The notes under the pieces were generated by a model, which saw only the letters and a list, made by a program, of their open reading frames with translations, searched no databases and was not told the DNA's origin. Positions 55,639-64,000 of a stretch of 64,000 nucleotides of DNA are shown in pieces. The stretch's first letter is position 1. Every line of letters starts with the position of its first letter. Source of the stretch: Pseudomonas rubra (lineage in GTDB: Bacteria > Pseudomonadota > Gammaproteobacteria > Pseudomonadales > Pseudomonadaceae); NCBI RefSeq assembly GCF_028656935.1, contig NZ_JAMDGZ010000010.1, positions 92,076-156,075 of the forward strand, in the 5' to 3' direction. The translations under genes and the position numbers were made by a program.

Positions 55639-58600
55639 ATGCCCTCTACCGACACCCCCCCCGGAACCGCCAGCAATGGCCTGCAGCGCTGGAGCGATCG
55701 CCTGACCCTGGAGCTGATCGAAGCGCAGTTCGACAGCGCCTTCGAACAACTGGACCAGGCCGAGCGCGAGCAGTACCTGGCCCTGTCACGCCAGGTCGAG
55801 CAACACCGACTGGCGCTGGCTCAGGCCCTGGCGCAGTGGCGCCAGGACTTCGAGCAACACGCCCTACGCGACCTGCGCGCACACCTTGTGCAGCACAGCG
55901 GCCTGGCGCTTGACCCACTGACGACCTATCTGCACACCTACTCCCTGGAAGTCGGGCCCGAACCACCGTACAAAGAAGTGGAACACCTGCAAACCCGCAC
56001 CTTGTGGCAGGCCGCCCTGGACAACTTCGGCTTCAACATCAGCTTGCAGAGTGGTTCCGGGCTTGAGTTCATCAACGCCAGCAGCATCAACAACCAGGCT
56101 GGCGGTGGACGGCATAAACAACTGGCGGTAAGCACCTTCGTCGCCATCGTGCGCGAGCTGAATCTGGGCGCTCGCTTACAGCAGCACATCCGCCAGACCC
56201 TGACGCAACAACTGGCCGCCGCTTCGCGTAATTACCATCGCGCCCTGTTGCGCCTTGCACTGCTGGATGCCTATCGACAAACCCACGACCATCAGTTCAA
56301 TCGCGAACAGCTGCAACGATTGGCCCAGGCCCTCGAGCATCCAGGTGCCGTGCAATGGAAGTACTTCAATCTGAAGTTGCCTGACAGCGTGCTGGAGCAT
56401 GTTCTGCGCTGGCTTCCGGATGCGGGCCTGCTCAAGCATGTCCATCGACAGCTTGCCCAACTGCCGTTCGAGCGCCTGCAGCGGACCTTGCTGGACAACC
56501 AACTGCCCCTGCCGTTCTACATCATCAACCTCGACGATGCCATCTTCAGCTATTTTCCCGAGCGCCCGGGTGGCGCCTGGCGTGTCCATGAGTCGGTCAG
56601 CGCCGCTCGCACCGGGTTACTGGAGCAAATTCAACTGACGCAAAGCAGCCAGCAGCTCGGCTGGCTGCAACGCTGGCTGGCGGTGGCCCTGCAACAGAAG
56701 CTCAGCGTATTTCTAAAGCCCGTCGAGGTTGACCGCGAACAATTGAACTGGCTGGCCCGCAGGCTTCACGACAGTTTCGCCAGTGCGCCGTCCACCGCCC
56801 AGCTGGAACTCATCGAAAGCCCCGACAGCCCCTGGCGCCAGCTATCGCTGCTGGACATGCTGGGCCGTGAGCAGCATCTGACGATTGCCACGGACCTGGC
56901 GCTGATGGCCAGTACCAACAACAGCGTCGACTTCCAGACCTTCAGCCGCGGTTTTTTGTTTGTGATCAGTGAAGTGCTGCAACTGCTCACCCTGCCCGCG
57001 CCGGGCGGTGTAACAGGCCTGTCCCGGGTGATGCTGGCCGCGACGCTGGGCAGCCTGGGGCTACAGAGCGTCTCGGCGCTCCAGGCGCTGTCGAGCGGGC
57101 ACAGCGAGCAGGCCGTGCAGGCGCTGGCCGATGTCGCCGACCTGTTGATCGGAGCAAAGGTACAAGGCATCGGCGTACGGCTTTCGGCACAGCGCAGCAG
57201 GCAGTTGGTCGCCGCGCTGGGCCACTCGCCGAGGCTGACGCAGCGAGTGACGGTACAACTGCAAGCCGCTTCCTGGAGCGATACCCGGTTGCTGGAACAC
57301 CTGCTGCCCTGGGACCGCGAGATGTCTACACAGGACATTGCCCAAGTCACCCGCCTGGCGGGGGTATCACGCCAACAACTGGAGAGCGCCTGGCGCCACG
57401 GCAGTGAACTGCCCTGGCCAGTACAGACCCTGCTGGCCCTGCAAGGTCACGCGGGCCAACCCGCACTAAGCCGTGAGCTGGCCCGGCGCTTTCCCGGCCT
57501 CGCACCGGCGGCGGCGCGCCAGTTGGTCGAACGCTACCCACAGCTGCGCGACCTGAACAATGACACGCTGATTGATCCGCCAGCCGCTGCCGCCTTGCTC
57601 GATCACCAGGCGCAAAGCCGGATCCTGCACGCACTCTGGCTGCTCGACGGCCACAATGACACGGCTGGCCGCGATATCGAGGCCCTCACCTGCCAACTGA
57701 TCACCTGCCTGGACGCCTGGCCCGGCGAACTTGGCATCCGCATCGAAGAAGACCTGGCAGCCCCACCCGGCAAGTCGTTCTATCCTGCCAGTGCTTGGCA
57801 AGACTACGGCCCACAAGACAGCACTCGAGCACTGCAATTGAGTCGCACCGGCCAACGCTATCAAAGCACTAATGATTCACCGCCGGCATCCTTGCTGGAC
57901 TGCCTGCTCGAACACATGCCCGAGGTCGCCCGGCACTTCACCGACAGCGCCCAACTGAGCGCGCAGTTGCTGCGCATCGCCTTGCGCGAGCGCGATAACC
58001 TGGATGCGCTGCTGGCCCCTGCGCCCTTGCAAGGGGTTTCGGCTCAACGCCTGTCACCAGCAACCCAAGCCATTGCAGCCACGCAGCCGGTGGTCAATGG
58101 ACAAGTGCTCATCGACGGCCAGCCCCATGCCGTGATCCAGGGCGCGGCCTATCCCATCCGTCCCGATCCACAGGCCTCGACCTTGCGCCAACCGGTGTGG
58201 CGCCTGATCGACAGGCTGCATCCGCACACCCCGGGTGCCGCCGTGCTGTGCTACCGCAATCAATGGTATTACACGCCGTTGCCCGGCAGTGCCGGCATGC
58301 GCCGTGGCCGTCTTGACGAAATTCGCCGGCGCAACCAGGAGCAAGCCAACGCAGCGCAACAAGCCCGGCAAAGCCAGCAGTTGCAACAACAACGTTTGCT
58401 GCAAGACGTTAATCGGCGCATGGACGAAGCAGCCAAACAAATGGCTATCGCCCAGCGCCGAGTCACTGCAGCCGAGGAAAACACCGAGCAACAACAAGAA
58501 GCTGTCGGCGCGCTGGTGACCATTTACTGGAAGATCATCTCCCTGACCACGGAAAAAATTCAGCTGTTCGAGACCCAGGAAGCCAGCCAGGTGCGCGCCC

Positions 58601-60135
58601 CCCTGGTACAGATGCACCTGTACCGTATGAGCTGCCTGGAGAAAATAATCCTGAGCCTGGACCTGGGCTTTGATCAGATCGCCGAAGACTTGCTGGTCGA
58701 TCCCCACCAGGGCGAACAAGCCCTCTACCGCTACCAGCATCAGGAGCTGCTCAAACAACTCGAAGCCAAGCGTCCCTTCCTCAGCAAGCATGAAGGTTAC
58801 CTTGAGGAATTGCACCGCAAGCTGCCAGGTGCCGATACCACATCCGCTATCAGCAAACACCGCGAACGCTTTCCCAATACGCCAAGCCTGCTCAATAGCG
58901 CTGTGATCATGTTCAGACTGGAGCTGTTGGTGATTGGCGACCCAGCCGACGCCACAGCACCGGTGCGTTTCAATGCCGACATCGCTACCAGCCTGATCCG
59001 CTTTCACGACATCTTCGTGGCCCTGAACGAATCCGACAGCGTTCCATCTGACTACCGCATGGCGTTGCTGGCAGACCTGCACAGTCAACTGGAACACCAG
59101 CGTGGCGCACTGCCCCCCCTGTTTGGAGACCTCTCTTCGCGAGAAAAAGCCCACTTGAAGGATGTGCTGGAGCTGTTGGGTAAATTCGAGCAACAGCTGC
59201 AGGAGGACCTCGCCAGGCTCTACCAATCGCTGCCCACCAATGAGCTATTAAGCCTTGATCCACAAGCGCCGGACTACGACTTTTTACCCACCCAGCCAGT
59301 GGCCGGGACAAAACCACAGCCGCGGCGCAAACGCCTGATCCGGGTCAGGCAATCCGGCACCTGCGTACTCAAGCTCGGCGAAACGCGGGTTGACGACAAC
59401 GGCCAGGAAACGGTCGAGATCGCCGCCGCCAACGACACGGCCCGGATGCAGACCTATCGCCACAACCGCGGCAGCTGGCAGCGCGTCCGCTCGCACCCGC
59501 GTCCGGGGCAAACCGATGCGGGCGAACAAGCACGCGCGCTGGTGGCCGGAGTCGGCGAACATCTGGAAAGGGCCCGGCGCGACACCGAGCGCAAAGACAA
59601 TCCGACCAGCATTATCGAACGGCTGGAACAGCGGGCGGAGGAGCTGGATGAACTTATCGAACACCTCGACAGGCGCGATGCCTCTTTGCCCGAACAGGTG
59701 CGCGAAGCGGCGCAGCGCCTGCGCCAACAGGGCGAAACCCTGCGCATCGAGCAATACAAGGACAAGGACAATCTGGACATCAATCGGCTGCTGTACTTGC
59801 TGGAGCAGCGCCAGGTGACGGTCTACAAGGCTCGCGCCCGCGCACCGCGTGGCAAGGGCCAGAACAAACACTTTCTCGATGTGTATGAAATAAGGGATGC
59901 CCAGGGCCAACACTCGCCCTTATGGGAAGCGCACTTTCACTACGATGCCAGGACGACTCGGGACGAGCAGTTCCAGATCAGAGGGGGGCACTTGAAAACC
60001 CTGGCGCAAAGCCGTCTAGGCGCGGACAGCCAGGCCCAGGACGAACGCGAAGGCCTTGCGCACAAACCGATCTGGCGCGCCGCCTTCAGCCCGCAAGCGG
60101 CTCGCCTGCTGTTTGCGGCGGTGCAGCCCGACTGA
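55639..60135 (+). CDS. Giant DUF6543/dermonecrotic-toxin-like protein, paralogue (1498 aa)
   Basis: Homologous to the preceding gene over most of its length but shorter because it lacks the central block. Shared landmarks: LWQAALDNFGFNISLQSG near 120; FVISEVLQLLTLPAPGGVTG and VMLAATLGSLGLQS at about 441-480; RRFPGLAPAAARQLVERYPQL; and the terminal block LLYLLEQRQVTVYKAR, LWEAHFHYD and GGHLKTLAQSRLG (about 1375-1490). Gln-rich coiled coil (QQARQSQQLQQQRLLQ) near 905-925. No signal peptide. ATG 55639 follows AAGGAAG. Probably an intracellular or delivered effector; secretion route and target unknown. Confidence 0.75.
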   Translation: MPSTDTPPGTASNGLQRWSDRLTLELIEAQFDSAFEQLDQAEREQYLALSRQVEQHRLALAQALAQWRQDFEQHALRDLRAHLVQHSGLALDPLTTYLHTYSLEVGPEPPYKEVEHLQTRTLWQAALDNFGFNISLQSGSGLEFINASSINNQAGGGRHKQLAVSTFVAIVRELNLGARLQQHIRQTLTQQLAAASRNYHRALLRLALLDAYRQTHDHQFNREQLQRLAQALEHPGAVQWKYFNLKLPDSVLEHVLRWLPDAGLLKHVHRQLAQLPFERLQRTLLDNQLPLPFYIINLDDAIFSYFPERPGGAWRVHESVSAARTGLLEQIQLTQSSQQLGWLQRWLAVALQQKLSVFLKPVEVDREQLNWLARRLHDSFASAPSTAQLELIESPDSPWRQLSLLDMLGREQHLTIATDLALMASTNNSVDFQTFSRGFLFVISEVLQLLTLPAPGGVTGLSRVMLAATLGSLGLQSVSALQALSSGHSEQAVQALADVADLLIGAKVQGIGVRLSAQRSRQLVAALGHSPRLTQRVTVQLQAASWSDTRLLEHLLPWDREMSTQDIAQVTRLAGVSRQQLESAWRHGSELPWPVQTLLALQGHAGQPALSRELARRFPGLAPAAARQLVERYPQLRDLNNDTLIDPPAAAALLDHQAQSRILHALWLLDGHNDTAGRDIEALTCQLITCLDAWPGELGIRIEEDLAAPPGKSFYPASAWQDYGPQDSTRALQLSRTGQRYQSTNDSPPASLLDCLLEHMPEVARHFTDSAQLSAQLLRIALRERDNLDALLAPAPLQGVSAQRLSPATQAIAATQPVVNGQVLIDGQPHAVIQGAAYPIRPDPQASTLRQPVWRLIDRLHPHTPGAAVLCYRNQWYYTPLPGSAGMRRGRLDEIRRRNQEQANAAQQARQSQQLQQQRLLQDVNRRMDEAAKQMAIAQRRVTAAEENTEQQQEAVGALVTIYWKIISLTTEKIQLFETQEASQVRAPLVQMHLYRMSCLEKIILSLDLGFDQIAEDLLVDPHQGEQALYRYQHQELLKQLEAKRPFLSKHEGYLEELHRKLPGADTTSAISKHRERFPNTPSLLNSAVIMFRLELLVIGDPADATAPVRFNADIATSLIRFHDIFVALNESDSVPSDYRMALLADLHSQLEHQRGALPPLFGDLSSREKAHLKDVLELLGKFEQQLQEDLARLYQSLPTNELLSLDPQAPDYDFLPTQPVAGTKPQPRRKRLIRVRQSGTCVLKLGETRVDDNGQETVEIAAANDTARMQTYRHNRGSWQRVRSHPRPGQTDAGEQARALVAGVGEHLERARRDTERKDNPTSIIERLEQRAEELDELIEHLDRRDASLPEQVREAAQRLRQQGETLRIEQYKDKDNLDINRLLYLLEQRQVTVYKARARAPRGKGQNKHFLDVYEIRDAQGQHSPLWEAHFHYDARTTRDEQFQIRGGHLKTLAQSRLGADSQAQDEREGLAHKPIWRAAFSPQAARLLFAAVQPD

Positions 60136-60141
60136 AGGCGC

Positions 60142-60167
60142 AACGCCGGTCGTGAGCGGCCGGCGTT
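60142..60167. terminator. Shared terminator between giant gene 2 and dnaB
   Basis: Perfect 8-bp stem AACGCCGG / CCGGCGTT with a 10-base loop between two convergent genes; weak T tracts on both sides. Confidence 0.6.
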
Positions 60168-61564
60168 TACTCGTCGTCGTCGAAGTTGTAGCTGCCCGGC
60201 GCCAGGTTCTCGAAACGCGTGTACTTGCCGATGAAGGCCAGGCGAATAAAACCGATCGGGCCGTTCCGCTGCTTGCCGATGATGATCTCGGCAATGCCTT
60301 TGTGTTCGGTCTCCGGGTGGTACACCTCGTCGCGGTAGACGAACATGATCACGTCGGCGTCCTGCTCGATTGCACCCGATTCACGCAAGTCGGAGTTCAC
60401 CGGGCGCTTGTTCGGCCGCTGTTCGAGGGAGCGGTTGAGCTGCGACAGAGCCACCACCGGGCAGTTGAACTCTTTGGCCAGGGCCTTGAGCGAGCGGGAG
60501 ATCTCGGAAATCTCGTTGGTGCGGTTATCACCGCTGGAACCCGGGATCTGCATCAGTTGCAGGTAGTCGATCATGATCAGGCCGACCTCGCCGTGCTCGC
60601 GTACCAGCCGCCGGGTGCGCGCACGCATCTCCGAGGGGCTGATCCCAGCGGTATCGTCGATGAACAGCTTGCGGTCGTTGAGCAGGTTGACCGCCGAGGT
60701 CAGGCGTGGCCAGTCATCGTCTTCAAGCTGACCGGAACGCACCTTGGTCTGGTCGATACGGCCAAGCGAAGAGAGCATACGCATGATCAGCGATTCGCCT
60801 GGCATCTCCAGGGAGTACACCAGCACCGCCTTGTCGCTGCGCAGCACCGCGTTCTCCACCAGGTTCATGGCGAAGGTGGTCTTACCCATCGACGGACGAC
60901 CGGCGACGATGATCAGGTCGGCAGGCTGCAGGCCGCTGGTTTTCTCATCGAGGTCGGTGTAGCCGGTGGACAGCCCGGTGATCGCGCTGTCGGTGTTGAA
61001 CAGCGTGTCGATACGGTCGATGGCTTTGGTCAGCAGGTCGTTGACGCCCACCGGCCCACCGGTTTTCGGCCGCGCTTCAGCGATCTGGAAGATCTGCCGT
61101 TCGGCCTCGTCAAGGATCTCCGCAGCATTGCGCCCCTGGGGGTTGAAGGCGCTGTCGGCGATCTCGCTGCTGATGCTGATCAGCTGACGCAAGGTCGCCC
61201 GCTCACGAATGATTGCGGCATAAGCCTTGATGTTGGCCACCGACGGGGTGTTCTTGGCCAACTCGCCCAGGTAGCCCAGGCCGCCGATTTGCGAGCTGAC
61301 GCCTTCCTTGTCCAGTTGCTCGTGCAGGGTCACCACGTCGAACGGGGCGTTCAGGTCGGCGAGCTTGTGAATGGCGCGGAAAATCAGGCGGTGGTCATGT
61401 CGATAGAAATCGCCGTCCGAAACTTGATCGAGCACGCGCTCCCAGGCGTTGTTGTCCAGCATCAAGCCACCGAGCACGGCCTGCTCGGCCTCGATGGAAT
61501 GCGGCGGCACCTTCAGGGCAGCAGTTTGCAGATCATATTGCTCGGGGGCGGATATCTCGTTCAT
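60167..61564 (-). CDS. dnaB: Replicative DNA helicase DnaB
   Basis: A 465-residue hexameric helicase. The N-terminal DnaB domain (PPHSIEAEQAVLGGLMLDN), linker and RecA-like C-domain are intact. Walker A is GRPSMGKTT, Walker B follows at LIMIDYLQLM, and VALSQLNRSLEQRPNKRP is the conserved motif H4 region. No intein. ATG 61564 is used; an in-frame GTG at 61570 is an alternative. Downstream of rplI across a terminator, so it probably also has its own promoter. Confidence 0.97.
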   Translation of the reverse strand: MNEISAPEQYDLQTAALKVPPHSIEAEQAVLGGLMLDNNAWERVLDQVSDGDFYRHDHRLIFRAIHKLADLNAPFDVVTLHEQLDKEGVSSQIGGLGYLGELAKNTPSVANIKAYAAIIRERATLRQLISISSEIADSAFNPQGRNAAEILDEAERQIFQIAEARPKTGGPVGVNDLLTKAIDRIDTLFNTDSAITGLSTGYTDLDEKTSGLQPADLIIVAGRPSMGKTTFAMNLVENAVLRSDKAVLVYSLEMPGESLIMRMLSSLGRIDQTKVRSGQLEDDDWPRLTSAVNLLNDRKLFIDDTAGISPSEMRARTRRLVREHGEVGLIMIDYLQLMQIPGSSGDNRTNEISEISRSLKALAKEFNCPVVALSQLNRSLEQRPNKRPVNSDLRESGAIEQDADVIMFVYRDEVYHPETEHKGIAEIIIGKQRNGPIGFIRLAFIGKYTRFENLAPGSYNFDDDE

Positions 61565-61599
61565 GGCCACGCAGGAATCAGGGTGATGAAAAAAACAAA

Positions 61600-61629
61600 G
61601 GGCACGACCTGCAAAGCAGGATCGTGCCC
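61600..61629 (-). terminator. Terminator between rplI and dnaB
   Basis: Stem GGGCACGA / TCGTGCCC with an inner CCTGC / GCAGG stem; on the minus strand it is followed by a run of T (TTTGTTTTTTTC). Confidence 0.88.
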
Positions 61630-61674
61630 GATGTTAACCGGCTGGCACTCAAGGTGCCAGCCGATAGGTACAGC

Positions 61675-62121
61675 TTAGGCTGCGACAACAACCACGCGAA
61701 CGGTGGCTTCAACGTCGCTGTGCAGGTGCACGGCAACGTCGTATTCGCCGACGTTACGGATGGTGCCGTTCGGCAGACGAACTTCAGCCTTGGCCACTTC
61801 AACGCCGGAGGCGGTCAGGGCGTCAGCGATGTCGTGGGTGCCGATCGAACCGAACAGCTTGCCTTCGTCACCGGCGGTGGCAGTGATGGTCACTTCCAGC
61901 TCAGCCAGTTGGGCAGCGCGAGTTTCGGCCGAAGCTTTTTTCTCTGCAGCCAGTTTTTCCAGCTCAGCGCGACGCTCTTCGAACGCAGCCAGGTTGGCAG
62001 CGGTCGCAGCGGTGGCTTTGCCGAATGGCAGCAGGAAGTTACGACCGTAACCGGCCTTAACATTTACCTTATCGCCCAGGTTGCCCAGGTTGGCGACTTT
62101 TTCCAGCAGGATCAGTTCCAT
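61675..62121 (-). CDS. rplI: 50S ribosomal protein L9
   Basis: A 148-residue protein beginning [32 protein letters not shown], the universal L9 N-domain, followed by the long connecting helix ([22 protein letters not shown]) and the C-terminal RNA-binding domain. Last gene of the rpsF-rpsR-rplI unit before the terminator. Confidence 0.98.
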   Translation of the reverse strand: MELILLEKVANLGNLGDKVNVKAGYGRNFLLPFGKATAATAANLAAFEERRAELEKLAAEKKASAETRAAQLAELEVTITATAGDEGKLFGSIGTHDIADALTASGVEVAKAEVRLPNGTIRNVGEYDVAVHLHSDVEATVRVVVVAA

Positions 62122-62142
62122 TTGGTAATAACCTCTTAACTT

Positions 62143-63042
62143 TTAACCTTCACCGTTCGCGGAATCGTTATCGGCACCTTTTGGGGGCGCCTTGCGACCG
62201 CGAAAATCAATCAGGCTGTCGACAATGGCCAGGACCACGAGCAACGGATAAATCAGCTGCATGAACAGCAACAGCGTCACGTACAACCCGACCAGCCAGA
62301 ACTTGGCCAATCGACCTTGCGCCACCAGCCCATGCATCAGGGCAAGCCCTGCAAACATCAGCGGTACGCTGCACAGCGGCGTCAACATCGCCAGTTCAGG
62401 ACCGAAATTCGGCCCCACCAGCATGAGCACCAACAGCACCAGCGCCGGCACCAGGGGGAGCCTGACCGCTTGAAACTCGCGACCAAAACCACCCGGGTTA
62501 TACAACAACGCCTGCCAGTAACGACCCAACATCAGGGCCAACACACTGACGGCTTGCAACAACGCCGCTATCAGGCCAACGAGCACGGGTGCGATAAGGC
62601 TACCCAGGCGGGCCCGCTCCTCTACCGATAACTGTTGATAGAGACCGTCGAGCATCTGCGGCAGGGCTTTTTCAAGCGCTCCAGCCAGAGCTTCAATCGG
62701 TTCGCGGAACACCGAACCCAGTACAACCCCATACACCAGGCCCATGCCGATGCTGAACAACAGCACCCGGTTCCAGGACTGCCCGGCGCGCAACAGCGCA
62801 GCCAGACCCAGCGTACCCAGCAACACCATCAAGGTGCGCGGCTCACCGAAGAACCACCAGGCCATCGCCGGCAATAACGCCCAAGCGAGGACACCGGAGG
62901 CGTCCTTGAAACCGCGCCGCAGGAACACCAGGCTCCCGGCGGCGGCACTTAACCAGAACAACAGCGGCAATGCCGCACAACCCACCACCACGAGGGCGGC
63001 TTGCACGCGACCGCGCATGATGAAATCAGCCAAGGCGCGCAT
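62143..63042 (-). CDS. Conserved inner-membrane protein between rpsR and rplI
   Basis: A 299-residue protein with about eight hydrophobic segments (first near residues 13-45, last near 250-275) and a basic, hydrophilic C-terminal tail (DFRGRKAPPKGADNDSANG). A homologous gene occupies the same place between rpsR and rplI in other pseudomonads as I recall it, sometimes labelled DUF2232. Function unknown. It is 21 bases upstream of rplI, so it is co-transcribed with ribosomal protein genes. Confidence 0.82.
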   Translation of the reverse strand: MRALADFIMRGRVQAALVVVGCAALPLLFWLSAAAGSLVFLRRGFKDASGVLAWALLPAMAWWFFGEPRTLMVLLGTLGLAALLRAGQSWNRVLLFSIGMGLVYGVVLGSVFREPIEALAGALEKALPQMLDGLYQQLSVEERARLGSLIAPVLVGLIAALLQAVSVLALMLGRYWQALLYNPGGFGREFQAVRLPLVPALVLLVLMLVGPNFGPELAMLTPLCSVPLMFAGLALMHGLVAQGRLAKFWLVGLYVTLLLFMQLIYPLLVVLAIVDSLIDFRGRKAPPKGADNDSANGEG

Positions 63043-63078
63043 GCATTCTATCCTTTGCTACTTGTCGACGACCCGGTC

Positions 63079-63309
63079 TCAGCGGCCGTGGCTGTCGGTG
63101 TAGGCCAGCAGGGCCAGGAAGCGGGCGCGCTTGATAGCGGTAGCCAGCTGACGCTGATAACGAGCTTTGGTACCGGTGATACGGCTTGGAACGATTTTGC
63201 CGGTTTCGGATACATAAGCTTTCAGGGTGTTGAGATCTTTGTAATCGATCTCTTTCACTTCTTCAGCAGTGAAGCGGCAGAATTTACGACGACGGAAGAA
63301 ACGTGCCAT
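63079..63309 (-). CDS. rpsR: 30S ribosomal protein S18
   Basis: A 76-residue protein, [25 protein letters not shown], with the conserved [36 protein letters not shown] core (here LLAYTDSH). Forms a heterodimer with S6 on the platform of the 30S subunit; 28 bases after rpsF. Confidence 0.98.
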   Translation of the reverse strand: MARFFRRRKFCRFTAEEVKEIDYKDLNTLKAYVSETGKIVPSRITGTKARYQRQLATAIKRARFLALLAYTDSHGR

Positions 63310-63337
63310 GTAATAGGCTCCTCAAAAGGTCCGTGGA

Positions 63338-63763
63338 TTACTCGTCAGCGTTATCGCTGTTGTCGCTGTCATTGCTGTCGTCGCCATCGGCGCTGTCAGC
63401 ATGCTCAGGACGGTCGCGACGCTCACGGCGCTCACTGCGGTTCTCTTCAGCCTTGAGCATCTCGGACTGGCCGGTAACGGCTTCGTCGCGACGGATGACC
63501 AGGTTACGGATCACGGCATCGTTGTAGCGGAAGTTGTCTTCCAGCTCGGCCAGGGCCTTGCCGGTGCACTCAACGTTCAGCATCACGTAGTGAGCCTTGT
63601 GAACATTGTTGATTGCGTAGGCCAGTTGACGACGGCCCCAGTCTTCCAGACGGTGGATTTTGCCGCCGTCTTCTTCGATCAGCTTGGTGTAACGCTCAAC
63701 CATGCCGCCGACTTGCTCGCTCTGGTCAGGGTGGACCAGAAAGATGATTTCGTAATGACGCAT
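63338..63763 (-). CDS. rpsF: 30S ribosomal protein S6
   Basis: A 141-residue protein starting [25 protein letters not shown]. The acidic tail after residue about 105 ([18 protein letters not shown]) is longer than in many species and matches the glutamylated S6 tail region of enterobacteria in position. First gene of the operon; a leader hairpin precedes it. Confidence 0.98.
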   Translation of the reverse strand: MRHYEIIFLVHPDQSEQVGGMVERYTKLIEEDGGKIHRLEDWGRRQLAYAINNVHKAHYVMLNVECTGKALAELEDNFRYNDAVIRNLVIRRDEAVTGQSEMLKAEENRSERRERRDRPEHADSADGDDSNDSDNSDNADE

Positions 63764-63784
63764 GAATGCTCCTTACGGGTTGTA

Positions 63785-63807
63785 GTCTGCCACCAGGGTG
63801 GTCAGAC
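63785..63807 (-). promoter_or_regulatory. Possible S6:S18 autoregulatory leader hairpin
   Basis: On the minus strand GTCTG-ACCACC-ct-GGTGG-CAGAC forms an imperfect stem-loop 22 bases upstream of rpsF. The S6:S18 complex binds a leader stem-loop in many bacteria; the specific CCG-bulge consensus could not be verified by eye. Confidence 0.4.
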
Positions 63808-63944
63808 AAGGAGTGAATGACACTTGTATGTCTTGCCCCGGGAAAAGGCGCGTGAACGCCTGCCAACACGGCAAGGGGCGCAATTGTAGAGAAGCGCCGA
63901 AGGACAAGCAAGGTAATTGGTGAATTATTGAGCAGTTACAAAAG

Positions 63945-64000
63945 CTTCGCGGGGCAAGCCCGCTCCCACAGGGTCAACACAATCCCTGTGGGAGATTCTA
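63945..64000. repeat. REP element at the window edge
   Basis: One complete REP unit (TTCGCGGGGCAAGCCCGCTC) followed by a truncated inverted copy (CCCTGTGGGAG) that runs into unrelated sequence. The rest of 63764-63944 holds the rpsF leader and promoter; no gene is seen. Confidence 0.75.

Noticed and set aside
60056..61678. 540-codon frame antisense to dnaB
   Set aside because: DnaB is universally conserved on the minus strand here; the antisense frame crosses two terminators.

Overview
The window looks like a chromosome segment of a Pseudomonas, most likely of the P. putida group. The evidence is GC-rich coding DNA, many putida-type REP palindromes (core GCGGGGCAAGCCCGCTCC or the variant CTGGCAAGCCAGCTCCCACA), and a core-gene order I recall from that group: oprC, cycA, urtABCDE, cbpA/yegD, osmE, livKHMGF, pncB-nadE-azu, ygiQ, dnaB-rplI-rpsR-rpsF. 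No rRNA, tRNA, IS element, prophage or CRISPR array was seen. The species assignment is inference from gene order and codon character, not from a search.

Region 1 (1-7642) is one long plus-strand metal locus: two DUF2946 proteins, a PCu(A)C periplasmic copper chaperone, an OprC-type TonB-dependent copper receptor, a PepSY membrane protein and a complete FecBCDE/BtuCDF-type ABC importer. Region 2 (7753-16658) holds the amino-acid permease CycA, an unknown periplasmic protein, a sigma-54-preceded urea ABC transporter (urtABCDE) with a REP pair inside the operon, and two GNAT acetyltransferases. Region 3 (16704-21945) has a chaperone locus (cbpA-cbpM divergent from a YegD-type Hsp70), an AI-2E-family permease, an orphan lipoprotein and a PsiF protein. 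Region 4 (22008-31362) is a run of mostly single genes: an AraC regulator divergent from an EamA transporter with a twin operator, a Proteus-type lipase, OsmE, a ferritin-like protein, an AsmA protein, a secreted AEGGSDRL-repeat protein, a FabR/DesT-like regulator, an AGE epimerase and an SDR.

Region 5 (31363-41101) starts with a 676-bp non-coding stretch carrying two perfect and two near-perfect DnaA boxes in an imperfect 47-bp duplication. It continues with livKHMGF on the minus strand, with a sigma-54 promoter and an upstream palindrome, then pncB-nadE, azurin and a LOG-family protein. Region 6 (41130-47845, minus) is a three-gene set of transglutaminase-like, circularly permuted ATP-grasp/alpha-E and transglutaminase-DUF2126 proteins, a predicted but biochemically undefined peptide-forming system. 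Region 7 (48048-60135) is the radical-SAM protein YgiQ followed by two giant tandem paralogues (1682 and 1498 aa) of the DUF6543/dermonecrotic-toxin type, each preceded by a copy of the same upstream element. Region 8 (60167-63763, minus) is the conserved rpsF-rpsR-(membrane protein)-rplI-dnaB cluster.

The candidates for something undescribed are the twin giant toxin-like genes with duplicated upstream elements, the DnaA-box locus beside livF, the ATP-grasp/alpha-E/transglutaminase operon, and the outer-membrane-to-cytoplasm copper relay at the left end.
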